Below are positions 43,098 to 53,800 of a stretch of 64,000 nt of DNA, piece after piece. Position numbers and translations under genes: made by a program. Position 1 is the stretch's first letter. Each line of letters begins with the position of its first letter. Under the pieces are notes generated by a model, which ran no database searches, had not been told where the DNA came from, and worked only from the letters and a program-made list of their open reading frames with translations. This DNA is from Haloferula helveola (GTDB lineage Bacteria > Verrucomicrobiota > Verrucomicrobiia > Verrucomicrobiales > Akkermansiaceae), in contig NZ_AP024702.1 in assembly GCF_037076345.1 (NCBI RefSeq), positions 434,001-498,000 on the forward strand. The letters run 5' to 3'.

Positions 43098-44186
43098 ATG
43101 CGGATTTCGGACCGATACATTGGACGCCATATCTTGTCCGGTACGCTCTTCGCCATCGTGCTCCTGAGCGCCCTGCTGGTCCTCGGCAACCTCTTCAAGG
43201 AGATCCGACCGCTGCTGGTCGAGGTAGGCGCGCCGCTCTGGGTCCTTTGGGACTTCCTGCTGGGCATCATTCCCGTCTCGCTGATCTACACCGTCCCCTG
43301 GGCCTTCCTCTCGGCGGTGCTGCTGGTATTCGGACGGATGTCTTCCGACAACGAACTCAATGCCTTCCGGGCCGCGGGTGTCAGCCTCGTCCGGCTCTCC
43401 GCTCCGGTCGTCATCCTCGGCCTCGCCTTCTCCGCGCTGTGCCTGTGGCTGAACCTGCAGGTCGCCCCCGAGGCGAAACGCCGCGTCGAGGACATCGTCA
43501 CCCGTACCATCATCCAAGATCCCCGTTCGCTGCTCCGCGCCGGCGTCGATCAGAGCCGGATCAAGAACGTCAAGGTGGACTCGGAAAGCAGTGAGGGCGA
43601 CGTCTTCCACAACTTCCACATCTTCGTGATGGAGGACAACGACGACAGCACGGACGGCGGTGCCTACATCCATGCCGACACCGCGAAGACGGTGGTCGAC
43701 GAGGAGAAGCAGCAGATCCGGCTGCGCCTCACCGGGGTCTATTCGGATGGACCGGCAGGACCGTCGAAAGACTTCACACTGATGTCCGGCGACCTTGAGT
43801 GGATGGTCGTCGACTACTCGGAAGACGCCCGTCGCAAGCCGAAGCCGAGCGCGATGACCAACAAGGAGATCGACGATTTCCTCGCGTCCTGGCCGACGCT
43901 TCCTGAGAAATACCGGGCACGCTACCGGGCCGAGCAGATGCGGCGCTACAGTTCGTCCTTCGCCTGTCTTGCATTCGCCTTCATCGGCGTGCCGCTCGGC
44001 ATCAAGGCACGTCGCCGGGACACCTCGACCGGCCTGATCGTGAGTCTTGCCGTCGGCGTGACCTACTTCCTTGCCGGATCCATGATCGAAAACCCGACCG
44101 AAGACGGACAGTGGGTCCTCTGGATCCCGAACCTGCTCTGCCTCGGGCTCGGCATCTTCCTTTTCCGCCGGGCGAGGTTCCGTTAG
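43098..44186 (+). CDS. LptF/LptG-family permease (YjgP/YjgQ)
   Basis: The 362-residue length and topology match LptF/G: two to three membrane segments at each end around a soluble periplasmic beta-jellyroll (about residues 110-260). The start MRISDRYIGRHILSGTL and MSSDNELNAFRAAGVSL are family motifs (the coupling helix that meets LptB). With LptB it lifts lipopolysaccharide out of the inner membrane. It is 55 bases after nhaC. Usually two such genes are adjacent; only one is present here, so its partner must be elsewhere. I cannot say whether it is F or G. Confidence 0.9.
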   Translation: MRISDRYIGRHILSGTLFAIVLLSALLVLGNLFKEIRPLLVEVGAPLWVLWDFLLGIIPVSLIYTVPWAFLSAVLLVFGRMSSDNELNAFRAAGVSLVRLSAPVVILGLAFSALCLWLNLQVAPEAKRRVEDIVTRTIIQDPRSLLRAGVDQSRIKNVKVDSESSEGDVFHNFHIFVMEDNDDSTDGGAYIHADTAKTVVDEEKQQIRLRLTGVYSDGPAGPSKDFTLMSGDLEWMVVDYSEDARRKPKPSAMTNKEIDDFLASWPTLPEKYRARYRAEQMRRYSSSFACLAFAFIGVPLGIKARRRDTSTGLIVSLAVGVTYFLAGSMIENPTEDGQWVLWIPNLLCLGLGIFLFRRARFR

Positions 44187-44196
44187 AATCGATCCC

Positions 44197-46065
44197 ATGT
44201 CCGTGTCTCCCCTGCAACGGTTCCAGCGACGGGTGCGCGAGTTCTTCGGGGAGGGGAACGTCGACTTCAAAGCCGTCATCGGCCCAATCCGGCGTTACAA
44301 TGTCGCGAAGTTCAAAGCGGACATGGGCGCGGCACCCAACGTCGCGCTGCTCGCGGTACCGCAGGGAATCGCCTACGCGGCCATCGCCGAGCTGCCGATC
44401 TCCTTCGGTATCATCTGTTCGGCGGTCGCGGCTCTGGTAGCGCCGGTGTTCGCGGGCTCCCGCCACACCATCCTCGGCCCGACCAACGCCACGGCGTTCA
44501 TGGTCTTCAGCTTCTTCGCCGCGGAATCCGCACTTGGAGCACGCGAGGCGGAGCTCGTTCCCCTGATGGTCCTGATGGTCGGTGCGTTCTGCCTGATCGG
44601 TGGACTGATGAAAGTCGCCGATCTGCTGCAGTTCGTCTCGCGCTCGGTACTCGTCGGCTACGTCACCGGGGCCGCGGTGCTTATCATGGCGAACCAGTTC
44701 AAGCACATCCTTGGCATCGCTTCATTCGTCGATGCAGCGGAGCCGAGCAACTTCGTCAGCCTCGCATCCGCGCTCTTCACTTCTCTCGGACACCTCCAAT
44801 GGCCGCCGTTAGTCATGGCCGTCGCGACCGGCCTCCTCTACTTCGGCCTTAACCGGTGGAAACCCCGATGGCCGAACTTCTCCATCTCGCTGGTGATCGC
44901 GTCAGCCGTGTTCGGCACTCTGGTGCATCACCGTGGCGGAGTCTTCGAAGGCGTCGCGACCTTCTCCACTTTCACGTTCTCCGAGTTGGTCCCCCGTCTC
45001 CCCGATTTCGGGTCCAAGCAGATCTTCAACGACATCAGCGCGCTCACCGGTGTGGCTTTCGCGGTCGCCTTTCTCGCCTGCCTCGAGAACACCGTGATGG
45101 CCAAGTCGCTCGCTTCACGCTCCGGCGACCGCGCCGAAGTGAACCAGGACATGTTCGCGGTCGGAGCCGCCAACGTGGCCTGCGCTTTCACCGGCGGCAT
45201 GCCGGCCTCCGGATCGCTCACCCGCTCCGTTCTGAACTACAATTCCGGGGCATTCACCCGCTTCGCCTCGATGTACGCCGGCTTCCTCGTGCTGATGGCC
45301 GCGCTGGTCATCGCCTGGCTGCCGTCCTTCGGAATCGCGCTGATCGACTACGTTCCGAAGGCCGTCCTCGCCGCGCTCGTCGTCGCGATCGGCGTCAGCC
45401 TCGTCAACCCGCAGAACATCCGCATCTGCCTGCGCTCGACGCCCGATGATGCCGCCGTCGTCATCACCACTTTCGCCGCCACCCTGCTCGCGCCGCTCCA
45501 CGTCGCGATCTTCATCGGCGTCGGCCTTTCGATCACTCTCTTCCTCCGCCGCGCCAGCCGCCCGCACCTCGTCGAATACGAGTTCAGCGAACAGGGCGAA
45601 CTCCGGGAGATGGGTGAGAAACGCAAGCGGCCGAACCCCGCGATCTCGATCGTCCACGTCGAAGGCGACCTCTTCTTCGGCGCATCCGAGCTTTTCCGCA
45701 ACCAGGTCCAGCGCACCGCCGCCGATCCATCGCTGCAGGTTCTCATCCTCCGACTCAAGAACGCCCGCCACCTCGACGCCACCTCGGTCCTCGCATTGGA
45801 GGAACTGATCAAGTTCATGCGCGGACAGGACCGCCACGTGCTGATTTCCGGCGCACCGAAGGAGGTCTACAAGGTGCTCAAGAACTCGGGCACCCTGAAG
45901 CTGATTCAGGAAGGCGCCGACCGCGAGGCGGGCGAAAGCAACATCTTCATGTACCGGGCCAGCAACCCGAACATCTCGACCCGCGACGCCCTCAAGCGCG
46001 CCCAGCAACTGCTTGGCGGCCAGAAGGCCGACATCCGGATCTTCTATGATCCGAGCCAGGCCTAG
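44197..46065 (+). CDS. SulP-family inorganic anion transporter
   Basis: The 622-residue protein has the SulP order: a short cytoplasmic N-terminus, about twelve to fourteen membrane segments (from PNVALLAVPQGIAYAAIAELPI, through GSRHTILGPTNATAFMVF), and a cytoplasmic STAS domain (about residues 475-600, with FGASELFRNQVQ and DATSVLALEELIKFM). Members move sulfate, bicarbonate or other anions with protons or sodium. Which anion cannot be told. It starts 10 bases after the LptF/G stop, so they may share a message. Confidence 0.93.
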   Translation: MSVSPLQRFQRRVREFFGEGNVDFKAVIGPIRRYNVAKFKADMGAAPNVALLAVPQGIAYAAIAELPISFGIICSAVAALVAPVFAGSRHTILGPTNATAFMVFSFFAAESALGAREAELVPLMVLMVGAFCLIGGLMKVADLLQFVSRSVLVGYVTGAAVLIMANQFKHILGIASFVDAAEPSNFVSLASALFTSLGHLQWPPLVMAVATGLLYFGLNRWKPRWPNFSISLVIASAVFGTLVHHRGGVFEGVATFSTFTFSELVPRLPDFGSKQIFNDISALTGVAFAVAFLACLENTVMAKSLASRSGDRAEVNQDMFAVGAANVACAFTGGMPASGSLTRSVLNYNSGAFTRFASMYAGFLVLMAALVIAWLPSFGIALIDYVPKAVLAALVVAIGVSLVNPQNIRICLRSTPDDAAVVITTFAATLLAPLHVAIFIGVGLSITLFLRRASRPHLVEYEFSEQGELREMGEKRKRPNPAISIVHVEGDLFFGASELFRNQVQRTAADPSLQVLILRLKNARHLDATSVLALEELIKFMRGQDRHVLISGAPKEVYKVLKNSGTLKLIQEGADREAGESNIFMYRASNPNISTRDALKRAQQLLGGQKADIRIFYDPSQA

Positions 46066-46163
46066 GACGCCGGTCCGCCCCCGCACTACACGTAGAACTA
46101 CCCGTACGAAAACGGGTGGTCCCCGAACTCCACGAAGCCGGGTTCGCGGGCATCATGGGTGGT

Positions 46164-46544
46164 ATGGCTTCCGCCGCCACCAGCATCGCCAGCTGCCTCA
46201 TCGTCGACGACCACGAGAAGATGAGGTCCTTGCTCCGTTCTCTCGTCGGGGCCGGCATTCCCGAGATCCGCGAAGCCGGCAACGGCGCCGAAGGCCTCGA
46301 TGCCTTTGAAGAGCACCGCCCGGATCTAGTGCTGATGGATATCGAGATGCCGGTGATGGACGGCATCAGCGCGACCCGCGAGCTCGTGCGCCGGCACCCC
46401 GACGCGGTCGTTGTGGTCGTCACCCATCACAACGACCCCGCCATGCACGAGCTCGCGCTCGCGGCGGGCGCCCGTGCTTTCCTGCTCAAAACGAAGCTCT
46501 CCCAACTCCCGCACCTCATTCGCGAACTCCAAACCGAAGCATGA
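46164..46544 (+). CDS. Single-domain response regulator (receiver only)
   Basis: The start chosen at 46164 (MASAATSIASCLIVDDH) gives 126 residues; earlier in-frame ATGs exist (46116, 46155). Phospho-acceptor residues of a receiver are present: the acidic pair in IVDDHEK, the phosphorylated Asp in LVLMDIEMPVMDG, Thr in VVVTHHND, and Lys in FLLKTKLS. There is no output domain. It overlaps the next, very large secreted-protein gene by ATGA (46541-46544), so it is coupled to it. No partner kinase is adjacent; the kinase at 50889 has its own regulator. Confidence 0.9.
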   Translation: MASAATSIASCLIVDDHEKMRSLLRSLVGAGIPEIREAGNGAEGLDAFEEHRPDLVLMDIEMPVMDGISATRELVRRHPDAVVVVVTHHNDPAMHELALAAGARAFLLKTKLSQLPHLIRELQTEA

Positions 46545-49500
46545 AACCTCCCATGAAAACCACACGACACGCGGGCCTCTGCCCCACCCCAGATGCTGCC
46601 GTTCCTCCGAGGAAACGGCGAATCACGATGGCGACGCTCCTTCGCCCCATCCTTCCGGCCATCCTCATCTCGACGTCCGCGCTGGCTGACGGCCAGATCA
46701 TCTTCGAGTTCACCAACTCCAACGGCAACCTCGACTTCCTCGACGCCGGCAACTGGACCACCACAAGCGGTCGGACACCCGACCCCGCCAACATCCTCAT
46801 CGACGAATCCTACAGTTCGACCTTTGCCATGACTGCTGCGGGTGACATCGCCCTGAACGGCAGCATTGAGGTCGATCCGGGCGGCTCATTCACCATGACC
46901 GACGGCACCCTGTCGGGTCCGGGTCTCATCGACGGAAGCCTGACCCTTGCCGCCGATGCAGGCGGAGAACCCGCGATCGCCCCGGGGCTCCTCTCGCTTA
47001 CCGTCACCGGAGACCTGATCACGATCGGAGACGATCCCGCCCGGGCAACCTACCACGTCGTCCTCGACGGCGCCGACTGCTCCCATCTCCATGTCACGGG
47101 CGAGTTCGACACCATCGACATGGTGATCGATTGCAGCACTCCGTCCGGTCTGGCCGGCCTGACGGAAGACGTTTACGTCATTGCCAGCTACGGGACGCTC
47201 AACAACGGGGTCGATCCCTTCATCGGTCTCCGGCTCAAAAACGGTCCCGGCTATGAACTGGACACGGCCTACGACGACGGGGTCAGCACCAACAACATCG
47301 CGCTGGTGCGGAACCGCTCGCTGGAACTCTCCGGTCCGCCGACCGTGACGATAAGCGAGGCCCCCGAGTCGGGCCTGGGCAGTTCGTTCTTGATCGAGTT
47401 TTCGGAACCCGTGTTCGGCTTCGAACTCGAGGACCTTCAGATCTCGACAACCGGCACACTTTCCAACCTCTCCTTCGATCTGTTCGAAGGAGCCGTAGTC
47501 AGCGGCTTTTCCTCCCTCTACATCCTGACAGTTATCGACGGCGAAGGGCTTGGCGACCTCAGCATCACGCTTCCCGCGGGCACCGTCACGGACCTCGAGG
47601 GGAACCCCTCCACCGCGGCAGCCACGGCAACGATCGGACCGATCGATTTCGAATCTCCGACGATTACCTCCATCGACTTCGTGGAAGTGCTTCCGGGAAC
47701 CGACACCTACCGTTTCGAACTCACCTATTCGGAACCGATGGGCGAAGGCACCCTTGGCGAATTTCAGTCCGAGGTCCTCCACAATGGCACCAATTCCACC
47801 GCTGCTTCAGGCATCAATGGAGGTGCCGGCTACACCACCTCCTTCCTCGATGTTCTGGGTGTCAGCGGAGACGGCAGCTTCAGGCTGAGGATCCGCCCGA
47901 ATCCATCGATCGGCAATTATGGGGGAATCAGAGACCTCGCCGGCAATCGCCTGGTCGGCATTTATGAGAGTGCACCGGTAGTCGTGGATACCGACAACAT
48001 GCCCACTCTCCTGAGCATCGTCCCGGACACGACCACCCCGGCCGCCGGCGCACCGGTCACCTTCACGTTCACCTTCAGCGAACCCGTGCAGGGGTTCGAC
48101 TTCGGGAACCTCCAGATCAACCCGGCACCCGGGACCGGCTATGTGCAGTGGGAACACGCTTCCCAGTCTCAGACCGGACCTGCCACCTATGAAGGAGTGG
48201 TCTACTTGTGGCGCGATCCGGCACAGCCACCCGGCGATATAGTTCCCACACTGGGAGGCATTATCACCGATCTGGCCGGAAATCCCGTGGACCTGAGCGC
48301 GAGCTCACCGCCCATCACCATTCAGCCCTGGGATACGGACCGCGACTGGAACGTGACGGGGCCTGCCGATTTCTTCGACTCCGCGAACTGGGATCCCACG
48401 AACACGCCGGACGCGCTCAATGAAGCGGCCTACATCCGCAACGCGGGCACGGCGGTGGTTGACGGATCGAACGGTGGCAGCCCGGACACCCTCGAGGTTC
48501 GGGAAATCATCGTCGGCACCCAGACGGGCTCGGGAGACCTGACCATCCGAAACCTCTCGAAACTCCGGGTCTACGACTGGCTGACCGTCGCCGACGACGA
48601 TCCCAGCAGCGGCGCCGCTCCTTGGGCAATCGATGGAAGCCTGCTGATCGAGGGGGTCCAGGAGACGGATATCTTCGAGCTCACCGTGGGCACTGCCATG
48701 TTCGACGTGAACGGAAGCGCCACAGCGAACGCAACGATCCGGCAATGCACCAACTTCATCGCGGACCAATTCTACATTTCAAACCCCCTTCCGTTTCTGT
48801 TCCCGACACAGCAGATCGACCTGACCCAGCACACGACGGCATTGGTGGAGGACATTACCTCGCTCCAATGCGAGATCGCCCTCGTGATCGGAGGCGGAAG
48901 CGCCTGGGACATGACGTCCTCGCAACCGACTTTCGACGTCACCTTCCGAAACATCTCCAACCTTGAGGTGGGAGGAAACTTCGCCGTGGCGCCATCGAGC
49001 ACTTCGGGTACGGGGCCTGACGCCGGACATGTTGAAAACGACGGCACCGTTCGGCTCGAAAATGTTAACTTGGAAACGACTGGCACCGGCGAGTTCCAAT
49101 TCTCCTATGCGCTTGTCCGGGAGGATAGCTCGGTGATCTCGGACGTGGCCTTTGAAGTTGTCGACAGCCACGTGTCGCACGGCCCGCCAGGCGTCGGCGA
49201 GACCTTCCGGCTGGGACTGCTGCGGGGAGGAAGCACGAACACGGCCACCAGCATCACCGCCGACATGACTCTGGACGGAAGCAGTCTGGAAGCGCCGTCG
49301 ATCTCGATGAATGAAGTGCAGGATGCCACGGCCGGCACGCTTTCCTCATCGCTGACGCTGCGGAACGGCAGCCATGTTTCCACCGGTTCGATGAATGTCC
49401 ACACGGGCGGCGTGCTGAATTTCGAAATCGGCGGCCTGACCCGGGCGACCCAAGAGACCGCGGGTGACACCGGCACCTATCCGGCCATCGATGCCATCAC

Positions 49501-50227
49501 TCCGGGCGTCACCGGCACGTTCACCAACAACGGCTCGATCTCGGTCTCGGTGACCGGCGACCTGCCACCGGGCACGCACACCTTCGACCTGATCACCACG
49601 CAGGGCTCCCCCACTTTTGGTCCCGTGTCCGTCGAGCTTCCCGAAGACCTCGCGCACGTTTCCACCGACATCGCGATCGGCATCAGCACCTCCACGCTCC
49701 AGGTGACGATCTTCAGCCCCCCTGCCGGCTACAGCCTGTGGGCGATCACCCGCGGACTGACTCCGGGCGTGAACGACGGGGTTCTTGATGACGCCAATGG
49801 CAACGGAATGCCCAACGCGTTCCACTATCTCACCGACACGGATCCTCTGGGCTCCAGTTTCAATGCCGAAAGCAAGGTCCGCTACGCTTTCGTGACCGAT
49901 CCGGTCAGCGGTGAGAGCCATTTCTCCGTCACATTCCCGATGACGAATGGAGCCATCCTCACCGGGGGAAACAGCAAGAGCGGGCTCATCATGATCGAGG
50001 GAAACCCTGTGGTATTCTCGGTCTCGGCGGACAGCAATCTCGCGAGTCCCGTTGATGACCTGGAGGTCGAGGAGGTAACGCCTGCAGCCGCCGACGGCAT
50101 GCCACCACTCACCGGCGACTTCGACGGTTTGTCCGGGCCGGACTGGGAATACCGCACGTTCCGGCTGGCGATGCCCAAGTCGGCGTTGCCGAAGGGCTTC
50201 ATGTACTTCGAAGCCGGCACACCTTGA
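46541..50227 (+). CDS. Large secreted surface protein with Ig-like modules
   Basis: The 1228-residue protein begins at the overlap ATG (46541); a signal core is at residues 33-48 (LLRPILPAILISTSALADG), so an alternative start at 46628 is also plausible. The first 250 residues are beta-rich and end in VYVIASYG ... DDGVSTNNIALV. Two Ig-like modules follow (SEAPESGLGSSFLIEFSEPVFGF and PAAGAPVTFTFTFSEPVQGF, each closing with VTDLEGNPS / ITDLAGNPV), then right-handed beta-type repeats. The last 170 residues (WAITRGLTPGVNDGVLDDANGNG to EYRTFRLAM) are also found at the end of the protein at 54203. It is probably cell-surface, with an unknown ligand. Confidence 0.88.
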   Translation: MKPPMKTTRHAGLCPTPDAAVPPRKRRITMATLLRPILPAILISTSALADGQIIFEFTNSNGNLDFLDAGNWTTTSGRTPDPANILIDESYSSTFAMTAAGDIALNGSIEVDPGGSFTMTDGTLSGPGLIDGSLTLAADAGGEPAIAPGLLSLTVTGDLITIGDDPARATYHVVLDGADCSHLHVTGEFDTIDMVIDCSTPSGLAGLTEDVYVIASYGTLNNGVDPFIGLRLKNGPGYELDTAYDDGVSTNNIALVRNRSLELSGPPTVTISEAPESGLGSSFLIEFSEPVFGFELEDLQISTTGTLSNLSFDLFEGAVVSGFSSLYILTVIDGEGLGDLSITLPAGTVTDLEGNPSTAAATATIGPIDFESPTITSIDFVEVLPGTDTYRFELTYSEPMGEGTLGEFQSEVLHNGTNSTAASGINGGAGYTTSFLDVLGVSGDGSFRLRIRPNPSIGNYGGIRDLAGNRLVGIYESAPVVVDTDNMPTLLSIVPDTTTPAAGAPVTFTFTFSEPVQGFDFGNLQINPAPGTGYVQWEHASQSQTGPATYEGVVYLWRDPAQPPGDIVPTLGGIITDLAGNPVDLSASSPPITIQPWDTDRDWNVTGPADFFDSANWDPTNTPDALNEAAYIRNAGTAVVDGSNGGSPDTLEVREIIVGTQTGSGDLTIRNLSKLRVYDWLTVADDDPSSGAAPWAIDGSLLIEGVQETDIFELTVGTAMFDVNGSATANATIRQCTNFIADQFYISNPLPFLFPTQQIDLTQHTTALVEDITSLQCEIALVIGGGSAWDMTSSQPTFDVTFRNISNLEVGGNFAVAPSSTSGTGPDAGHVENDGTVRLENVNLETTGTGEFQFSYALVREDSSVISDVAFEVVDSHVSHGPPGVGETFRLGLLRGGSTNTATSITADMTLDGSSLEAPSISMNEVQDATAGTLSSSLTLRNGSHVSTGSMNVHTGGVLNFEIGGLTRATQETAGDTGTYPAIDAITPGVTGTFTNNGSISVSVTGDLPPGTHTFDLITTQGSPTFGPVSVELPEDLAHVSTDIAIGISTSTLQVTIFSPPAGYSLWAITRGLTPGVNDGVLDDANGNGMPNAFHYLTDTDPLGSSFNAESKVRYAFVTDPVSGESHFSVTFPMTNGAILTGGNSKSGLIMIEGNPVVFSVSADSNLASPVDDLEVEEVTPAAADGMPPLTGDFDGLSGPDWEYRTFRLAMPKSALPKGFMYFEAGTP

Positions 50228-50241
50228 CGATTGCCAGACGC

Positions 50242-50892
50242 CTAGAGCCTGTCCTTGTGCTCGAAGGCGAACTTCACCAGGGAGTGTGCGCCCGCGAGGC
50301 CGAGCTTCCTGGTGATCCGGGCGCGGTGTCCCTCGATGGTGCGGACACTGACGCCCAGGTCGGCGGCGATCTCCTTGCTGGTTCGGTCGCTGGCCACAAG
50401 CTGCAGGACCTTGCGCTCGCTGGGCGTGAGTTCGGAGAGGCCATCGACCTCCTGCGCCAACTCGCGCCCCGCCTGCACGCGGGTCACCAGAAGCTGCGCC
50501 ACGGCTGGGCTGAAGTACTTCTCACCACCCGCCACCGTACGAACCGCCTCGATCATCTCGCGAGCGCCGGAGTTCTTCAGCACGTAGCCATTGACCTCCA
50601 GATCGAGAACCTGACGCAGCGCCATCGAGCTCTTCTCCATCGTGACGAACATGATCGCGGAGGAGATGCCCCGCTTGCGGATCTCGGACGCCACGTCCAC
50701 CCCGTCCATGTCCGGCATGTTGATGTCGAGGACGGTCACGTCCGGATTCAACTCGGCGGCTTTCGTCAACGCCTCGCTTCCGTTCGACGCCTCGCCGACC
50801 ACCTTGATTGATGGATCGGTTTCTAGCATGAGCCGCATGCCATCCCGGAAGATCGGGTGGTCGTCTGCCAGAAGGACTCGAATCGAACTCAC
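50242..50892 (-). CDS. NarL/LuxR-type response regulator
   Basis: I chose the GTG at 50892 (MSSIRVLLADDHPIF), which overlaps the kinase stop as GTGA; the frame runs on 23 codons upstream but the extra residues are Arg/His-rich without sense. The 216 residues contain a receiver (Asp pair ADDH, phosphorylated Asp in VLDINMPDMDG, Lys in YVLKNSG) and a LuxR helix-turn-helix (LTPSERKVLQLVASDRTSKE, then VSVRTIEGHRARITRKL). It should bind DNA when phosphorylated by the kinase encoded before it. Confidence 0.95.
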   Translation of the reverse strand: MSSIRVLLADDHPIFRDGMRLMLETDPSIKVVGEASNGSEALTKAAELNPDVTVLDINMPDMDGVDVASEIRKRGISSAIMFVTMEKSSMALRQVLDLEVNGYVLKNSGAREMIEAVRTVAGGEKYFSPAVAQLLVTRVQAGRELAQEVDGLSELTPSERKVLQLVASDRTSKEIAADLGVSVRTIEGHRARITRKLGLAGAHSLVKFAFEHKDRL

Positions 50893-53800
50893 AATCTGCC
50901 GGAACCGGGTGACTTGACGGTGACGGTGACGAGCGTGCCACCTCCGGGCTTCGACTCGCAACGAAAGACTCCTCCAAACAACCTCGCCCTCTCCCCCATT
51001 CCATTGACCCCGAGCCCCGGCCGCTGCGTGGCGGTCGCAGGATCGAAACCGCGCCCGTTGTCGCGGATCTCCAGCACCACGCCGGATCCCGCCCGATGCA
51101 GGGTGATGCCCACCTGGCTCGCTTCGGCATGCTTGATGACGTTCGCCACCGCCTCCTGCGCGATCCGGTAGAGCCCGATCTCCAGTTCCCCGGGCAATCG
51201 CGGATTCAGTTCGTCAACTCGGGTGACCACCTCGAACTTCGCTCCACTCCGAAGGTCCTCACCGAGCGCCTCGAGAGCCTTCGAGAGACCAAACCGCTCC
51301 AATCTCGGAGGCCGCAGATCATGCGAGAGTGCCCGGGCATGCTCGATGGTCTCGGAGATCTCACCCGACAACTCCTCCAGAGTTTCCTCCGCGTCCGGGT
51401 GCTTGATCGCTGCCAGCTCCAGACGGCCTTTGAGCACCAGCATCTCCTGCCCCAAACTGTCGTGCAGCTCTCCGGCAATCCTCGCGCGCTCCTCTTCCTG
51501 GGTCGCGATCAACTGCCGTGAATACGCCTCACGCCTGCTCTCCCGGGCCCGCACGGCCCGCTCCCTTAATGCGAAAGCGAGAGCGATCGCCGCGAGCACC
51601 AACAACACGGCTGCAGCACGCGCTGCGGGTCGTTCCCACCACGCCGGCTCCACGAGAACCGCGAGGCCTACCGGCTCTGGACTGGCCGCGCCCTCCCTGC
51701 CTGTCGCCACCACTTCGAACGTGTACGACCCGGCGGGCAGGTCCTGATAGATCGCCTGCCTCCGGTTCCCCGCCGACACCCATCCGTCGTCATAGCCCAC
51801 CAGCCGGTATCGGTATCCGACCCGCTCCGGGGCGACGAGATCGATCCCCTGGTAATCGACCTGCAACCGTCGGGCGTCGGCCGCAATCGAGATCTCCTGA
51901 CCACCGCGGAGCTGTTCCATGCGGGATTCGTCGTCAACAAACGCACCGGTCAACACGATCGACGGAGGAGTGCTGCGCTGGCACTCCGCCTCCCAAACCG
52001 CCGGATCCATGGCACACACTCCGGCACTCGTCGTGACCCAGATCCGGCCATCGCGGGCCTCGATCATCGAGTGTCCGAGATTGAAGGATGCGGTCGTGCT
52101 CAACCCATCCTCCACACCGAACATCCGCGACTCGATCGCAACATCGGTTTCACCGTCCAAGTGCTTCAGAACCGCATCGCGATCAAGACGCAGCACTCCA
52201 GTTCCCGGACCGTAGAACCAGAGCCAACGCTTGCCGTCGTCGACCATATCGAAGCGGGCGGGAAGCTCGAAGCCCTGAGGCTCGAAGACCTTCCACGTCC
52301 CATCCGAATACCTTCCGAGAGTCGTGGCCCCGGCCCTTGCCCAGAAACCTCCGTTCGGATCGAAAGCCACCGTTTGAAGAATCTCATTTCCCTCCGGACG
52401 CCCGAGCGGCACCCACTCGCCGGAAGCGCTTCGCCGGAAAAACCCACCGGGCCGGAACGACGCGATCAACTCACCGTCATCGGTCGCGGCGACTGCCGGT
52501 TCCGCGGCGAGGTTCTTGTCCCCGTTCGGATGATCCAACACCCACTCTCCCTGCTCGAACCGCGAAAGCAGCGACCCCGACACCGCCCACAACACATCTC
52601 GCGTGGCGGCGACAGATTCGATGTAGCCCAGACGTTCCGGCGCGAAGGGATGCGGTGCGAAATGGGACATCTCCTGTTCGGTCTGCATCCAGAATGGCCC
52701 GCCCCATCCGACCACGATGGCTCCCGCGTCGCATCCGATGACATGGGTTCGTCGGACCGCCACCGCCCCGAGTGCCACTTCGGCGAACTGTCCGGGCCGT
52801 AAATGAAACACGTCCTCGTTGCTGGTGAACCACATCGTGCCCGTTCCGTCTTCGGCCATCGCCCCAACCGGCGAGGACCGGTGGACTTCCCAAGCCGGCC
52901 AGCGCACGAACGGCGGCCGGTAGAATTGGAAAAGGCCCGCATCCGTACCGACCCAGATCGATCCGGACCGGTCGATGAGAAGATCGGACACCAACCGCGA
53001 GAGCTGCCTTCCCGGGATCACCACCTTCGCAGGAGCAGAGTCCCTCTCCCAAACCCAGAGCCCTTCTCCCGTCGTGCCAATCCACAGGTCCCCATGCAGG
53101 TCTTCGACCGCATTCGACACGGTCCTGTCGCCGGTGAAGGTCACCCCTCCAGGAAACTGACGCACCGAACTCCACGCTCCGTCTTCGTAGGCGTAAATCC
53201 CGCGAGACCCCATCAGGTGAAGCTTTCCCTCCTTCGTCACGAAGAACTCAAGCCCCTGTCCCGCTTCAGCCGGCACGAGCCGGGGCGTCACCACTCCGTC
53301 GATCAACTCGAACAGGTTGGTGTTTCCCTCCAACGGCTTGAGTTTGAGAATTCCCCAGATCCGTCCGTCGTCCGTGAGGCGGAGATCATGAGGAACCGCA
53401 TAAGAATTGAACTCGGAAGTCTTGCGGAACGTCCCGTCCCGTCGCTCGAAAACCCCGATCGTGGCCGAGTTTCCCGCCACCGTCCAAAGCACTCCTTCCC
53501 GGTCTTCGCACATCGCCATCCAACCTGCCGGACCACCGTCAAGCGGTTGGAAGGTATCTCCATCGAGCACCGAGAAAGGTCGGGTGGGGCCAACCACCAG
53601 CACCTCATCCGAAGACGTTCGGTGAACCCGCGAGACATTCCACACCCGCGGAATCTGGTCGGGCCGAAGCGGCCCTTCAATGGATGCCATCGTCGATCCA
53701 TCATAACGGGCCAACCCGTTCTGGGTTCCGACCAGCAGGCGCCCGTCCGGAAGCTGGCAAAGTGACTTCACCCGCGGGTGCGGCAAGCCGTCCGCGACCG

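Noticed and set aside
43044-44279. 411-residue open frame on the minus strand
   Set aside because: Opposite the LptF/G gene; Asp/Arg/Glu-rich with no recognisable domain.
46084-46120. ACCCGT / ACGGGT hairpin after the SulP gene as a terminator
   Set aside because: Only six pairs and no T-run; too weak to call.
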